Positions 26,473-35,673 of a stretch of DNA of 64,000 bases are shown here, piece after piece. Numbering within the stretch: position 1 is the stretch's first letter; each line of letters opens with the position of its first letter. Source of the DNA: Lysobacter firmicutimachus (GTDB lineage: Bacteria > Pseudomonadota > Gammaproteobacteria > Xanthomonadales > Xanthomonadaceae); NCBI RefSeq assembly GCF_037027445.1, contig NZ_JBANDL010000002.1, forward strand, positions 4,374,001-4,438,000, in the 5' to 3' direction. The notes beneath the pieces were generated by a model. The model was not told where the DNA came from, did not search any database, and saw nothing but the letters and a program-made list of their open reading frames with translations. Both the position numbers and the translations under genes were made by a program.

Positions 26473-26895
26473 ATGAACGAACTGAGCCCGCGCCGGCGCC
26501 ACGCCGCCCTCGCCGCGACCGCCGCGGCGGCGGCGCTGGCCGGCGGCGCCGCGGTCTGGCTGCTGCGCCGTTTCGATCCCAATGCGGCCAACAGCCCGCT
26601 GCCGGGCTGCGTGTTCTACCAGCTCACCGGCCTGTACTGCCCCGGTTGCGGCATGACCCGCGCCGCGCACGCGCTGGTCCACGGCGACTTCGCCCAGATG
26701 CTGGCGATGAATCCGCTGTTGCCGCTGCTGATGCTGGCGCTGCCGCTGCTGGTGTTGCACGCCTACGGTTATCGCCTGCCCAAGGCCGCGATCGCCGCGC
26801 TGACCAGCGCCAGGCTGTGGATCGGCCTGCTGCTCGGCTTCTGGGTGCTGCGCAACCTGCCGTGGCCGCCCTTCGCGTGGCTGGCGCCGGGCTGA
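26473..26895 (+). CDS. DUF2752 membrane protein
   Basis: 140 residues from the ATG at 26473 (a TTG four codons upstream is the alternative). Three hydrophobic segments (about 10-30, 73-90, 105-125). The hallmark is YCPGCGMTRAAHAL near 55-68, a CxxCG knuckle that probably sits at the membrane surface. It is translated from the same strand directly behind the CD225 gene. Function unknown. Confidence 0.88.
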   Translation: MNELSPRRRHAALAATAAAAALAGGAAVWLLRRFDPNAANSPLPGCVFYQLTGLYCPGCGMTRAAHALVHGDFAQMLAMNPLLPLLMLALPLLVLHAYGYRLPKAAIAALTSARLWIGLLLGFWVLRNLPWPPFAWLAPG

Positions 26896-26898
26896 AGC

Positions 26899-29742
26899 TC
26901 AGAAGCGGTAGGTCGCGCTGATCAGGTAGTAGCGGCCGACCGGGTCGTCGTCGGCGATGCTGTAGCCGCCGGCGCTTTCGTCGTAATTGACCGGGGCATG
27001 ATCGGTGAGGTTGCTGACGTTGAGGCTCAGCAGCCAGTGATCGAAGCCGCCGTAGGCCAGATTGAGCCCGACCAGGGTCGCGCTGGGCGTGCTGCATTTG
27101 CCGGCGCGCTTCCAGCGCTTCATGCAGTCCACGGTCGGGTCGCCGAAGTCGACCTTGGCCGGGCCCATGTAGCGCAGGTTGAGGGTGGCGATCCAGTCGC
27201 GGTAATTCCACTGCACGCTGCCGAGCAGGCTGCGGTCGGGCGTGGTGTAACCGGCGTAGTCCAGCGCCGGCACCTGCGGGTGCGAGCGGCGGATCAGCCG
27301 GTCCAGATAATGGCCGTTGAGGCGCATCGCGAACTTGCCCCAGCGCGCGGTCTCGACCCGGTAGTCGGCGTCGAGTTCCCAGCCGCGCACCTCGGTGCGG
27401 CCGACGTTGTCGAGGTAGACGTTGACTCCGTACAAGTAGCCTTCCTCGTCGCGCAGCAAGGCCTCCGGATACAGCTCCGGACGCTGCAGCGAGTTGATCA
27501 CCAGCATCTCGTTGTTGCGCACGATGCGGTAGTGATTGAGGCTGAGACTGAAAGCCTCGGCGGGTTGCCAGATCACCCCCAGCGTGCGGCTGTGCGAGGT
27601 CTCCGGCTTCAACTTCGGGTTGACCGTGGCGTGCTGGTCGACCAGGCAGGTGGCGGTATCGTCGATCGGAATCAGGCAGGGGCCGATCGCGTCGGAGTAC
27701 GGGATCTGCGCGGTGTCGCCGAACATCATCGGCCGCCGCACCTCGAACAGGGTCGGCGCGCGATAGCCCTCGCCGACCGAGCCGCGCAGGGTCAGGCTCG
27801 GCGTCGGCGTCCACTTGAAGCCGGCCTTGGGCGAGACCCGGCTGCCGAAACCGCCGTTGCGGTCCAGGCGCCAGGCCGCGTCGATCGACAGCGTGTCGTG
27901 CAGCGGCAGATTGATCTCGCCGTACACCGCCGAGTCGTTGCGGCTGGATTTGCTGCGCTCCATGTCCTGCGCCAGGGCCACGTTGCCGTTGACGAAGGAT
28001 GCGCCGGGACGGCTGCGCAAACGCTCGCGGCGGTACTCGGCGCCGACCGCGACGGTGGCGTCGCCGCCGGGCATGCGGAACAGCGGGCCGTCGAAATTGG
28101 CCACCGCACTGTCCAGCACCACCTCGCCGCCGAGGGTGTTCTGCGGCGCGATGCGCTCGATCACCTCGTTGGACTTGCTGCTCTGGTCGAAGCGGAACAG
28201 GCCGTGCTCGGCCGCTTCGAACAGCTCGCTTTCGTCGATCAATCCGTCGATGCGGTTGTGCACTTTGTTGCGGCGCTGGGCCAGGCTCAGGTCCCACTCC
28301 CAACGGCCGCGGTAGCCGCGCAAGCCCATGGTGGCGTCGCGGGTGTTGGTGACGGTGCGGTTGCGCACCGGCCCGACCTCCGAAAACGCATAGGCCAGCG
28401 GCAGGATCGGCAGCGGCGCGAACGCGTCGGGGCTGTCTTCCGGCAGGCTGACCAGGCCGTAGAACGGCGCGTTCTGCATCTCCAGCGACACCCGGGTCGC
28501 GCGCAGGTCGGCGTAGAACTCGCCGTTGTTGTCGATCGGCTGGCGGTAATGGGCGTAGAAGGCGTTGCTGGTGATGCCGGGCTGGAGGCTCACGTACCGC
28601 GCGCGGTCCAGGCTGCAGGGCTTGCCGCCCTCGCCGGCGTCGCGGTCTTCGCAGCCGTCGATCGGCACGTAGTAGTTGCCGAAGTAATAGCCGAACGGGA
28701 TGCGCGCGTCGCGCAGGCCGCTGTCCTGCTGGTCGAGCGTGCTCCAGTCGCGCTGGCTGCCGACCAGCGGATTGCGGGTGAAATGGTCGGCGCTGAGGAA
28801 CACGCTGCCGCCGCCGCGGGTCTGCAGGCCGATGCTGGCCGACAGCCGCTGCTGTTCGGCGTCGCCGCGGTCGGAGACGCCGAAGTTGGCGGTGATCTCG
28901 CCGCCGCTGTAGTCCTTCTTGAGGATGATGTTGACCACCCCGGCCATCGCGTCGGCGCCGTAGATCGCCGAGGCGCCGCCGTGCAGGATCTCGATCCGGT
29001 CGATCATGCTCAACGGAATGCCGTTGAGATCGCTGAGCGCGCCCATGTCGGTCGAGACCAGGCCGTAGTTGGCCATGCGCCGGCCGTCGACCAGGAACAG
29101 GGTCGCGCGCGGGCCCAGCGAGTACAGGCTCGAGGACGCCGCCGCGGCCGAAGGCACCTGCGAGGCGCCGCCGCCGGTGGCGACGTCGCGCGGATGGTGG
29201 CCGGTCATGCCCGGCATCAGCCGCAGCAGGTCGAACAGGGTCTGGTGGCCGCTGGCGCGGATTTCCTCGCGGGTGATGATGGTCAGCGGGGTCGAGGTCT
29301 GGAACGCCGAGCGCGGGATGCGGGTGCCGGTGACATGGACCGTGTCGAGCTGGGTCGGCGCGCTCGGCGGGGTCGATTCGCGCCGCACCGTCGCACGCGG
29401 CGGCGCGACCGGGCGCGGCCGCGGCACCGCCTGCAACAAGTAGGTGTTGGCGTTTACGGCCACCGCGGTGAGGCCGGTGCCTTGCAGCAGGCGGGCCAGG
29501 GCCTCGCGGGTCGGGGCTTTGCCGTCCAGGCCGGCGCTGCGACGGTTGGCGACCAGCGACGGCGAGTAGAGGATCTGCACGCGGCTCTGCGCGGCGAACG
29601 CGTTGAGGGCGTCGTCCAGCGCACCGGCGCGGATGTGGTAGCCATCCCCAGTGGAATCGTTAGGAGGGGCCTGGAAAGCCCCGGCTTCGGACGCGGCTAG
29701 AAGCGCGACGGAAACGAGGAACGCAGGGAAAATCTTGGCCAT
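26899..29742 (-). CDS. TonB-dependent outer-membrane receptor with N-terminal signalling (STN) domain
   Basis: 947 residues. Signal peptide 1-22; secretin/TonB short N-terminal (STN) domain about 34-105 (YHIRAGALDDALNAFAAQS); TonB-box-like LDTVHVTGTR near 131-140; plug domain about 145-260. The beta-barrel follows and ends in the aromatic YRF expected for BAM recognition. The STN domain passes a ligand-bound signal to a FecR anti-sigma protein, and fecR and sigma genes lie immediately upstream on the same strand. The ligand is not evident; iron-siderophore uptake is the usual role, but the plug belongs to the broad Gly/Ser-rich Xanthomonad group and other nutrients are possible. Confidence 0.93.
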   Translation of the reverse strand: MAKIFPAFLVSVALLAASEAGAFQAPPNDSTGDGYHIRAGALDDALNAFAAQSRVQILYSPSLVANRRSAGLDGKAPTREALARLLQGTGLTAVAVNANTYLLQAVPRPRPVAPPRATVRRESTPPSAPTQLDTVHVTGTRIPRSAFQTSTPLTIITREEIRASGHQTLFDLLRLMPGMTGHHPRDVATGGGASQVPSAAAASSSLYSLGPRATLFLVDGRRMANYGLVSTDMGALSDLNGIPLSMIDRIEILHGGASAIYGADAMAGVVNIILKKDYSGGEITANFGVSDRGDAEQQRLSASIGLQTRGGGSVFLSADHFTRNPLVGSQRDWSTLDQQDSGLRDARIPFGYYFGNYYVPIDGCEDRDAGEGGKPCSLDRARYVSLQPGITSNAFYAHYRQPIDNNGEFYADLRATRVSLEMQNAPFYGLVSLPEDSPDAFAPLPILPLAYAFSEVGPVRNRTVTNTRDATMGLRGYRGRWEWDLSLAQRRNKVHNRIDGLIDESELFEAAEHGLFRFDQSSKSNEVIERIAPQNTLGGEVVLDSAVANFDGPLFRMPGGDATVAVGAEYRRERLRSRPGASFVNGNVALAQDMERSKSSRNDSAVYGEINLPLHDTLSIDAAWRLDRNGGFGSRVSPKAGFKWTPTPSLTLRGSVGEGYRAPTLFEVRRPMMFGDTAQIPYSDAIGPCLIPIDDTATCLVDQHATVNPKLKPETSHSRTLGVIWQPAEAFSLSLNHYRIVRNNEMLVINSLQRPELYPEALLRDEEGYLYGVNVYLDNVGRTEVRGWELDADYRVETARWGKFAMRLNGHYLDRLIRRSHPQVPALDYAGYTTPDRSLLGSVQWNYRDWIATLNLRYMGPAKVDFGDPTVDCMKRWKRAGKCSTPSATLVGLNLAYGGFDHWLLSLNVSNLTDHAPVNYDESAGGYSIADDDPVGRYYLISATYRF

Positions 29743-29836
29743 CCACCAACCGCATCGATCGGACTACAGCGGAACACGGCGCCCCCTGTGGACGGCGCAC
29801 GTCCAACCATAGCATCGACTCGGCCGATGCGGTGTC

Positions 29837-30829
29837 TCAACCCGCCTTGCGCCGCAAAACGATGTCGCCGTCGTCGCTGCGTTCGCTCTGCAGCGACCAG
29901 CCGCGCTCCAGGGCCTGCAGCAGCGAGGCCTGGTCGCCGATGTGGAACACGCCGCTGACGGTGATGTCGCCCAGACCCGGCTCGGCCAGGCGCAGCTTGG
30001 TCGCCGAGTAACGGTTCATTTCGCTGAGCAAGGCATCCAGGCGCCGGTTCTTGAACACCAGGTCGCCGTCCGGCCAGGCCTGGGCCACGGCCAGGTCCAG
30101 CGGCTCGGGCACGCCGAGCCGGCCTTCGCCGTCGTAGTTGAGCTGCTGGCCCGGACTCAGGGTGCTGCGGGCCTGGGCCACCGCGCCGGTGACTTCGACC
30201 GCGCCTTCGATCAGGCCGACATTGACCGTAGCGTCGGTTTTGTCGACCTGGAAGGTGGTGCCGATATCGCGGATGGTGCCGCGCCCGGCCTTGACCGAGA
30301 ACGGACGCTGCGGATCGGCGGCGACCTGGAACTGGACCCGGCCGCGGTCGACTTCGATCTCGCGCCGGTCCTCGCCGAAACGGGCGACGATCACCGAGTC
30401 GGTGTCGAGCAAGACCCGGGTGCCGTCGGCCAGGCGCAGCGCGCGCTGCTCGCCGACCACAGTCGCGTAGCGTTCGCCGGCGGGCAGGGGCGCGGGCGTG
30501 CGCAGCCAGCCGATGCCGACCACGGTGGCGACCAGCAACGAAGCGGCCAGCGCGGCCGGCGCCCACCAGCGCGGCCGTGCGCTATCGCGGCTGGCGCGCC
30601 AGGCGATGCGCGCGGCGGCCTGGAGCATGTCGTCGCCGGCCAGTTGCGCCGCCAGTTGGTGCGCGCGTTCGGCCTGCACATAGGCCTCCACGTGCGCGGG
30701 CGATTCGTCCAGCCAGCGCTGGAACTGCGCCCGCTCCTCGGAGGTGCATTCGGGCGAATCCAGCCGCGCCACCCACGCTTCCGCGCGGCCGTCGTCGATA
30801 CCCGTCGATGCGGTGAGTGAAGTCTTCAT
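29837..30829 (-). CDS. FecR-family anti-sigma / signal-transducing protein
   Basis: 330 residues from the ATG at 30827-30829, overlapping the sigma factor stop (ATGA). The cytoplasmic DUF4880-type N-terminal domain spans about 13-60 (EAWVARLDSPECTSEERAQF) and one membrane span about 88-106. The periplasmic FecR domain covers about 115-215, and the C-terminal DUF4974-like domain about 250-325 (RRLDALLSEMNRYSATKLRL). It would hold the sigma factor inactive until the receptor STN domain signals ligand binding. Confidence 0.93.
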   Translation of the reverse strand: MKTSLTASTGIDDGRAEAWVARLDSPECTSEERAQFQRWLDESPAHVEAYVQAERAHQLAAQLAGDDMLQAAARIAWRASRDSARPRWWAPAALAASLLVATVVGIGWLRTPAPLPAGERYATVVGEQRALRLADGTRVLLDTDSVIVARFGEDRREIEVDRGRVQFQVAADPQRPFSVKAGRGTIRDIGTTFQVDKTDATVNVGLIEGAVEVTGAVAQARSTLSPGQQLNYDGEGRLGVPEPLDLAVAQAWPDGDLVFKNRRLDALLSEMNRYSATKLRLAEPGLGDITVSGVFHIGDQASLLQALERGWSLQSERSDDGDIVLRRKAG

Positions 30830-31404
30830 GATTCCTGCCAGCTCTCGTAGCCGCTTTCCTTCATGCGCGTGCGCAACAGCGCCAGCGCCCGGCCGATATT
30901 CTTCTCCACCGCCTTTACAGAAATACCGCAATGGCGCGCGATCTGGGTGTAGCTCATGCCGTTGATGCGGTTGAGCAGATAGACCTGGCGGCTGCGCGCG
31001 GGCAACTGCAGGATCGCCGCGCGCACCACCGCCAGTTCCTGCTCGGTCGCCACGCGCTGGTCGTGCGCGGGCTCCTGCGAAGGCAGCGCATGGTAGTCCT
31101 CGTCCAGACTGACGTGCTCGGGCGCGTGTCGCGTCTTCTGTCGCCGGCCGCGGTCGTTGAGGGCGTTGATCGCGATGCGGTACATCAGGATCTTCAGCGA
31201 TTCCGGCGGCTGCTCGCGATAGCGCAGCATCCGCATCATCGTTTCCTGGGCGATGTCCTGGGCGTCCTCGAGGCTGGCGGCGGACTTGCGCAGGAACGCG
31301 ATCAGCGGTTCGCGGTGGTCGCGCAGGAACGCGACGAAATGATCTTCGTCCGCGCGCGCCGAAGCCGCCTGGTTCGCCGCCGAGGAGTCCTGACCCACGT
31401 CCAC
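30826..31404 (-). CDS. ECF RNA polymerase sigma factor (FecI-like)
   Basis: 192 residues with the chosen GTG at 31402-31404. Region 2 covers about 24-90 (AQDIAQETMMRMLRY). Region 4 covers about 125-180 (LPARSRQVYLLNRINGMSYT, then the helix-turn-helix). No ATG is available; alternative GTG starts are at 31398 and 31536. The longer version adds a region with codons unlike the rest and spans a TAGTAT promoter-like box, so the shorter start is preferred. First gene of the sigma-FecR-receptor set and presumed to drive the receptor gene. Confidence 0.9.
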   Translation of the reverse strand: MDVGQDSSAANQAASARADEDHFVAFLRDHREPLIAFLRKSAASLEDAQDIAQETMMRMLRYREQPPESLKILMYRIAINALNDRGRRQKTRHAPEHVSLDEDYHALPSQEPAHDQRVATEQELAVVRAAILQLPARSRQVYLLNRINGMSYTQIARHCGISVKAVEKNIGRALALLRTRMKESGYESWQES

Positions 31405-31966
31405 TTTCGTCCACGTTCCCGGGATGTGTTTCGATACTAGCCCAGCCGTCTGCGCCGGGCGAACGAAGTCCGCGGTCTCGGGCACGGCGAGGCCGGGCGC
31501 GAAACCGGCCTGGATGATGGGCGTAAATCGACTCACCGGATCGGGTTCTCCGCAGGAAGTTGAGCGCGCAGGCGCGACCGCAGTCACGCAACGCAACGCC
31601 GGAACGGTTCGATCGCCTGCCGCCGCCCCAGAGAGCGTTTGCGCGCCGTCCCCCGAGCGCCGGCAAGGCGTCGCGACACGCTGCAACACGACCGCCGGGC
31701 CCGACCGGTCCGCGGCGCGCGAAGCCCGCCCCGCCCCCCGGCGGGACCGACGCCTCCCGATGCGACGCGGGAAGCGGGCGACTCGCGCGGCGCATCGGAT
31801 CTGCCGCACCCGTGACATGAAACGCAGTTGGGGCGGAGGCTCCCTACCCGTTCCATGCGCCGGCGTCGGGATTCGGTTCAGACGGTCGCAAACCGGGACC
31901 GAACGGTCGTGGCGGCAGGCGCCGCCGCCGCGGAGGGAACACGCGCCCGGGCGGGCGCGGGCGGGC
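31405..31966. other. 562-bp gap upstream of the sigma factor
   Basis: No convincing gene on either strand. A minus-strand CTAGTAT (31434-31440), preceded by TGGG, is a possible extended -10 box about 30 bases before the chosen sigma start; no good -35 is seen. The remainder is high-GC sequence whose frames lack ribosome sites and family features. No Fur-like box was found here, so iron control of this set is not supported. Confidence 0.35.
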
Positions 31967-32878
31967 TCAGGACACGAAGCCGGCGATCACGAACAGCGCC
32001 AGCACCGCCAGCCAGACCAGCAGGCTGCGCCAGACCAGGCTCATCGCGTCGCGCAGCTCGGGCACCTCGCCGATCGTGGCCGGCGCCGTGGGCGCGCTCA
32101 CCCCGGATTCGTCGACGTAGTCGGCGGCCTCTTCGGCCAGTTCGCATTTGACGCTGGCGCGCGCGACTGCGCCGAGGAAGCGGTGGTCCAGGCTGGGGCG
32201 GGCACCGCCGGACTCGCGCCAGGCGCCGAGCACGGTGTCGAAATTGCCGACCAGGGCCAGGGCCAGGGTCATCAGCTGCGCCACCGGCCAGTCCAGCGCC
32301 GCCAACGCGGCGCGCGCACCGGCGCGGTTTTCGCCGGGCAGCTCGCGCGAAGCCTCGCCTTCGGCGGCCAGGGCGATCAGGCGGTAACCCAGCGCACCGA
32401 CCGGACCCAGCACCAGGAACCAGAACAGCACCCCGAACCAACGCCGCAACGCGCTGCGGAACACCGCCTCGACCAGTGCGCCGCCGTCCAGCACCGGGGT
32501 CTCGCCGTAGCCGAACAGCCGCGCCGCAGCCTCGCGGCGCGCCGCCGGATCGCGCGCCGAAGCCAGCGCCTCGACATCCTGATCCAGATCGCGCGGGCCC
32601 CAGGCGTAGAACAGCACCACGATCGCGAACACCAGCCCGCCCAGGCCGATCAGCGGTTCGTCCAGGGCCAGCTGGAACAGGCCGACGCCGAGCAACGGCG
32701 GAAGCAGAGCCAGGATCAGGCCGCCCTGCCCGTGCCAGAAGCTGCCTTCGGGGAAGCGGCTGCCGATCCAGCGCAGCCAGTCTCCGTACCAGCCGTAGTG
32801 ACGCACCGACGCGGCCAGCGACTGGGCAAGATAGCCGAGCACCAGTGCGACGACGGCGGCGATCAACGTGACGGACAT
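31967..32878 (-). CDS. ampE: AmpE-like inner-membrane regulatory protein
   Basis: 303 residues from the ATG at 32876-32878, set by AGGAGC eight bases upstream. Four or more membrane spans. Family hallmarks are the GPRDLDQDVEALASA loop near 94-108 and ALRRWFGVLFWFLVLGPVGA near 142-161. The family is named for AmpE, tied to beta-lactamase induction through AmpD, but its biochemical role is unsettled; it is structurally related to CobD. Here no ampD is adjacent. It follows nudC on the same strand across a 133-bp gap, so it may have its own promoter. Confidence 0.85.
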   Translation of the reverse strand: MSVTLIAAVVALVLGYLAQSLAASVRHYGWYGDWLRWIGSRFPEGSFWHGQGGLILALLPPLLGVGLFQLALDEPLIGLGGLVFAIVVLFYAWGPRDLDQDVEALASARDPAARREAAARLFGYGETPVLDGGALVEAVFRSALRRWFGVLFWFLVLGPVGALGYRLIALAAEGEASRELPGENRAGARAALAALDWPVAQLMTLALALVGNFDTVLGAWRESGGARPSLDHRFLGAVARASVKCELAEEAADYVDESGVSAPTAPATIGEVPELRDAMSLVWRSLLVWLAVLALFVIAGFVS

Positions 32879-33011
32879 CGGGCGACGCTCCTGGCGTAGC
32901 GAATCTGAGTCCGATTCTAGCGCGACCGTACGGAACTGAGGCCGACCGCAGCGCGCCGCGCGCACCGTACGTGAACGCATTGCGCCGGCGCTTGCGGCCG
33001 GCGCGGGGGCC

Positions 33012-33968
33012 TCATCCGCGCGCGTGCGCCTCGGCTTCGGCCAGCCACTGATCGATCAGCCAGCGCGAGATGGAAATGCTCGGCGACAGCAGCGGGCCAA
33101 CGCCGTCGTCGCGGTCGCGGTCGCCGCGCGCGGCGGCGGCGCGGATCTCCTCGAGGGTGAACCAGCGCGCCTCTTCGAGCTCGTCGCCGACCTGCGGCGG
33201 GTCGGGTTCGGCCAATGCGGAGAAACCGAGCATCAGCGCGCCCGGGAACGGCCAGGGCTGGGAGCCGAGGTAACGGCAGCCGCGCACGCGCACGCCGGTT
33301 TCCTCCAGCACTTCGCGCGCCACAGTCTGCTCCAGCGATTCGCCGGGCTCGACGAAGCCGGCGATCACCGAGTAACGGCGCGGCGGCCAGCCGGCCTGGC
33401 GGCCGAGCAGCAGGCGCTCGCCGTCGCCGACCGCGACGATCACCGCCGGATCGGTGCGCGGATAGTGCTCGCTGCCGCACAGGCCGCAACGGCCGAGCCA
33501 GCCGGCGCGCGCGAACGCGACTTCGCCCCCGCAGGCGCCGCAGAAACGGTGCCGGCTGCGCCAGTGCTGCAGGGCGCGGGCCTGGGCGAACACGCTGGCA
33601 TGCAACAGCGGCCAATGCGCGGCGGCGCTGCGCAGATCGACCCGGCGCGGCGCCTGCCAGGCGACCAGTTCGGCCTCGATCGCGAACCAGGCCCCGCCCT
33701 CGCCGTCCAGGCCGAGGAACACCGCGGCGCCGACGCCGCCCGGGCCTTCGCTGAGCTCCTGCCCGCTCGGCGCGCGCAGGCCGCCCTCGTCGTCGGCATA
33801 GGCCTGGCCGGACGCATCGAGCACGATCACCCGCGCCTGCGGCCACAACGCAGTCAAGGCCGCGGAGTCGTCGCGCAGGTGGTCGGCGCGGTCCAGGACC
33901 GCGCGCCAGGCCGAGCCGGAGTCGACGAAGGCGAACGCGGACGCTTGCGGGGCGAGAGGCTCGCTCAC
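33012..33968 (-). CDS. nudC: NAD(+) diphosphatase / NAD-decapping hydrolase
   Basis: 318 residues. Begins with GTG overlapping the erpA stop (GTGA). A zinc ribbon with C143, C146, C161 and C164 is followed by the Nudix domain: box GFVEPGE...REVLEETGV at 204-226, then the NADH-diphosphatase signature SQPWPFP at 236-242. It cleaves NAD(H) to NMN and AMP and removes NAD caps from RNA. All zinc and Nudix residues are intact. It is translationally coupled to erpA. Confidence 0.95.
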   Translation of the reverse strand: MSEPLAPQASAFAFVDSGSAWRAVLDRADHLRDDSAALTALWPQARVIVLDASGQAYADDEGGLRAPSGQELSEGPGGVGAAVFLGLDGEGGAWFAIEAELVAWQAPRRVDLRSAAAHWPLLHASVFAQARALQHWRSRHRFCGACGGEVAFARAGWLGRCGLCGSEHYPRTDPAVIVAVGDGERLLLGRQAGWPPRRYSVIAGFVEPGESLEQTVAREVLEETGVRVRGCRYLGSQPWPFPGALMLGFSALAEPDPPQVGDELEEARWFTLEEIRAAAARGDRDRDDGVGPLLSPSISISRWLIDQWLAEAEAHARG

Positions 33969-34339
33969 ACGCCGAACGAGGAACCGCAGCCGCAGGTGGT
34001 CTTCGCGTTCGGATTGCGGATCACGAACTGCGAGCCGTGCAGGCTCTCGGTGTAGTCGACTTCGGCGCCCATCAGGTACTGCAGGCTCAGCGGATCGACC
34101 AGCAGGGTGACGCCGTCGGTCTGCACGGCGAGGTCGTCCTCGCCCTGCTGTTCGTCGAACTCGAAGCCGTACTGGAAGCCCGAGCAGCCGCCGCCCTGGA
34201 TGTAGACGCGCAGCTTGAGGGCGTCGTTGCCCTCCTCGGCGATCAGTTCGCGGACCTTGTTCGCCGCGGCCGAGGTGAATTGCAACGGCCGCTCCAGCGA
34301 TTGATAGCCCGGTGCGGCGGAGTGAAGAGTGGTTTCCAT
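33965..34339 (-). CDS. erpA: iron-sulfur cluster insertion protein ErpA
   Basis: 124 residues. A-type carrier that hands Fe-S clusters to apo-proteins. The three ligand cysteines are C52 (GGGCSGF), C116 and C118 (TCGCGSSF). The 20-residue N-terminal tail before the conserved core is poorly conserved; the ATG at 34337-34339 was chosen because the frame further upstream is Arg-rich and unlike the family. No clear ribosome site. It is followed by the overlapping nudC. Confidence 0.95.
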   Translation of the reverse strand: METTLHSAAPGYQSLERPLQFTSAAANKVRELIAEEGNDALKLRVYIQGGGCSGFQYGFEFDEQQGEDDLAVQTDGVTLLVDPLSLQYLMGAEVDYTESLHGSQFVIRNPNAKTTCGCGSSFGV

Positions 34340-34397
34340 ACGCAAAAGGATGAGGGCCCGGCGACGCGCATTCAAGCGCACCGGGCGAACACTGCGA

Positions 34398-35216
34398 TCA
34401 GCCGCCGGTGCCGGCGGCGGGGCTTGCGGCAGTGCCGGCGGGCGCCTCCCGGGTCGCCTCGGCCCAGGTGAAGGACTGCTCGACCGGCGCGCCCGACTGC
34501 GGGGTCAGCCGCACCGTGACCCGCACCGGGACCAGCCCGGCGGGCACGAACACGTCGCCCTCCACCTGCTGGAAGTACTTGAACGAGTAGGCCACGCCCG
34601 GCGCCGCCGGCTGCTGGCGCAGGTCGGTCCAGGCCAGCTTCTCCAGCTTGCCGTCGCGGGTGCCTTCCAGGGCCAGGCTCAGGCGCCCGGCGCTGACCGC
34701 ACCGCGGTTGAGGTTCTGGGTCAGGGTGGTGGTGAAGTGCCAGGCCGAGGGCGCGTTCTCCTGGGCCTGCATCTTCAGCGCGTGCACGGTCAGGCCGCGG
34801 CGCTGGCCGGTGGCGCCGACCAGGCGTTCATAAAAGGCCACGTCGGCGCGCAAGCCGGCGAGTTCCTCGTCGCGCTCGGCCAGCGCGCTCTGCAGGTCGC
34901 GGTTGGCCTGGCGGCTGATCTCGTCGGAACGGCCCAGGGTGGTCACGCGCTGGCGCAGCTGTTCCAGCTCGGCGCGCATCTGCCTCGGGGTCAGGACCTC
35001 GGCTCCGGGCGGAACCGACGCGATCTCGTCGGCCGGCTCGCCGATCGAGCGCCACAGGCCCCAGGCGCCGAAAGCCAGCGCCGCGGTCAGGGCGATCGCG
35101 GCCGGAATCCGCCAGGGATGGCGCTGCGCCTGTGCGGCCGGCGCCACGGGGTTCGGGTCGGCGTTCGGCGGAGACCCGGCGGGAGACGGCGTGGCTGGGG
35201 AGGTCGTTTCGCTCAT
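34398..35216 (-). CDS. DUF6776-type membrane-anchored coiled-coil protein, copy 2
   Basis: 272 residues: Pro-rich cytoplasmic N terminus, one membrane span about 39-58, a coiled coil about 75-120, then a beta-rich domain to about 255 and a low-complexity tail. It is clearly paralogous to the gene at 35674-36408. Both share [15 protein letters not shown] after the coil and [11 protein letters not shown] in the beta domain, in the same order. It lies 31 bases downstream of bactofilin, so it is probably part of that operon. A scaffold or membrane partner for the bactofilin filament is an inference from position only. Confidence 0.8.
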   Translation of the reverse strand: MSETTSPATPSPAGSPPNADPNPVAPAAQAQRHPWRIPAAIALTAALAFGAWGLWRSIGEPADEIASVPPGAEVLTPRQMRAELEQLRQRVTTLGRSDEISRQANRDLQSALAERDEELAGLRADVAFYERLVGATGQRRGLTVHALKMQAQENAPSAWHFTTTLTQNLNRGAVSAGRLSLALEGTRDGKLEKLAWTDLRQQPAAPGVAYSFKYFQQVEGDVFVPAGLVPVRVTVRLTPQSGAPVEQSFTWAEATREAPAGTAASPAAGTGG

Positions 35217-35247
35217 CCACACCGTCTGGGGGCTGGGCCCGCGCCGC

Positions 35248-35670
35248 TCAATCCATCGCGGCGAGGGCGGTAATCGCGGCTTCAGGCGCCGGCAGGGCCG
35301 CCGCCGACTCGGCGTGGATCAGGCGGCCGGTCAGCATCGAGCCGGCGGTCATTTCCACGACCCGATAATGCACGTTTCCTTGGACCCGCGCTTTGGCCGC
35401 CAGTTCCACCCGTTCGCTGGAGTAAACGTCGCCGTTGAGGGTGCCGTTGAGGACCACCACCGGCGCGCGCACCTCGCCCTCGATGCTGCCGTTTTCGGCC
35501 AGGGTCAGACTGGCCGGCTGCCCTTCCTGCGCCACCAGCTTGCCGACGATGCGGCCTTCGATATACAGCCCGCCGCTGAAATGCAGGTCGCCGTGGATCA
35601 CCACCTGCGGGCCGATCATGGTGTCGACCTGGCCTTCGCGCAGTTGGGTCGGTTTGCTGGTCTTGAACAT
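35248..35670 (-). CDS. bactofilin (polymer-forming cytoskeletal protein)
   Basis: 140 residues. The core, about 20-115, is a right-handed beta-helix with short hydrophobic repeats (VIHGDLHFSGGLYIEGRIVG, then SIEGEVRAPVVVLNGTLNGD), the bactofilin pattern. Bactofilins polymerise without nucleotide, attach to the membrane and organise cell-wall enzymes. The short N-terminal tail MFKTSK is a plausible membrane-binding segment. It lies four bases after one DUF6776-type gene and just before the second. Confidence 0.93.
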   Translation of the reverse strand: MFKTSKPTQLREGQVDTMIGPQVVIHGDLHFSGGLYIEGRIVGKLVAQEGQPASLTLAENGSIEGEVRAPVVVLNGTLNGDVYSSERVELAAKARVQGNVHYRVVEMTAGSMLTGRLIHAESAAALPAPEAAITALAAMD

Positions 35671-35673
35671 CGT

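Noticed and set aside
26998..29700. A 900-codon plus-strand frame opposite the TonB receptor
   Set aside because: The minus strand encodes a full receptor with signal peptide, STN, plug and barrel.
31405..31536. A longer sigma factor starting at the GTG at 31534-31536
   Set aside because: The added codons differ in use from the rest, cross a promoter-like TAGTAT box and precede no conserved residue. It cannot be fully excluded.
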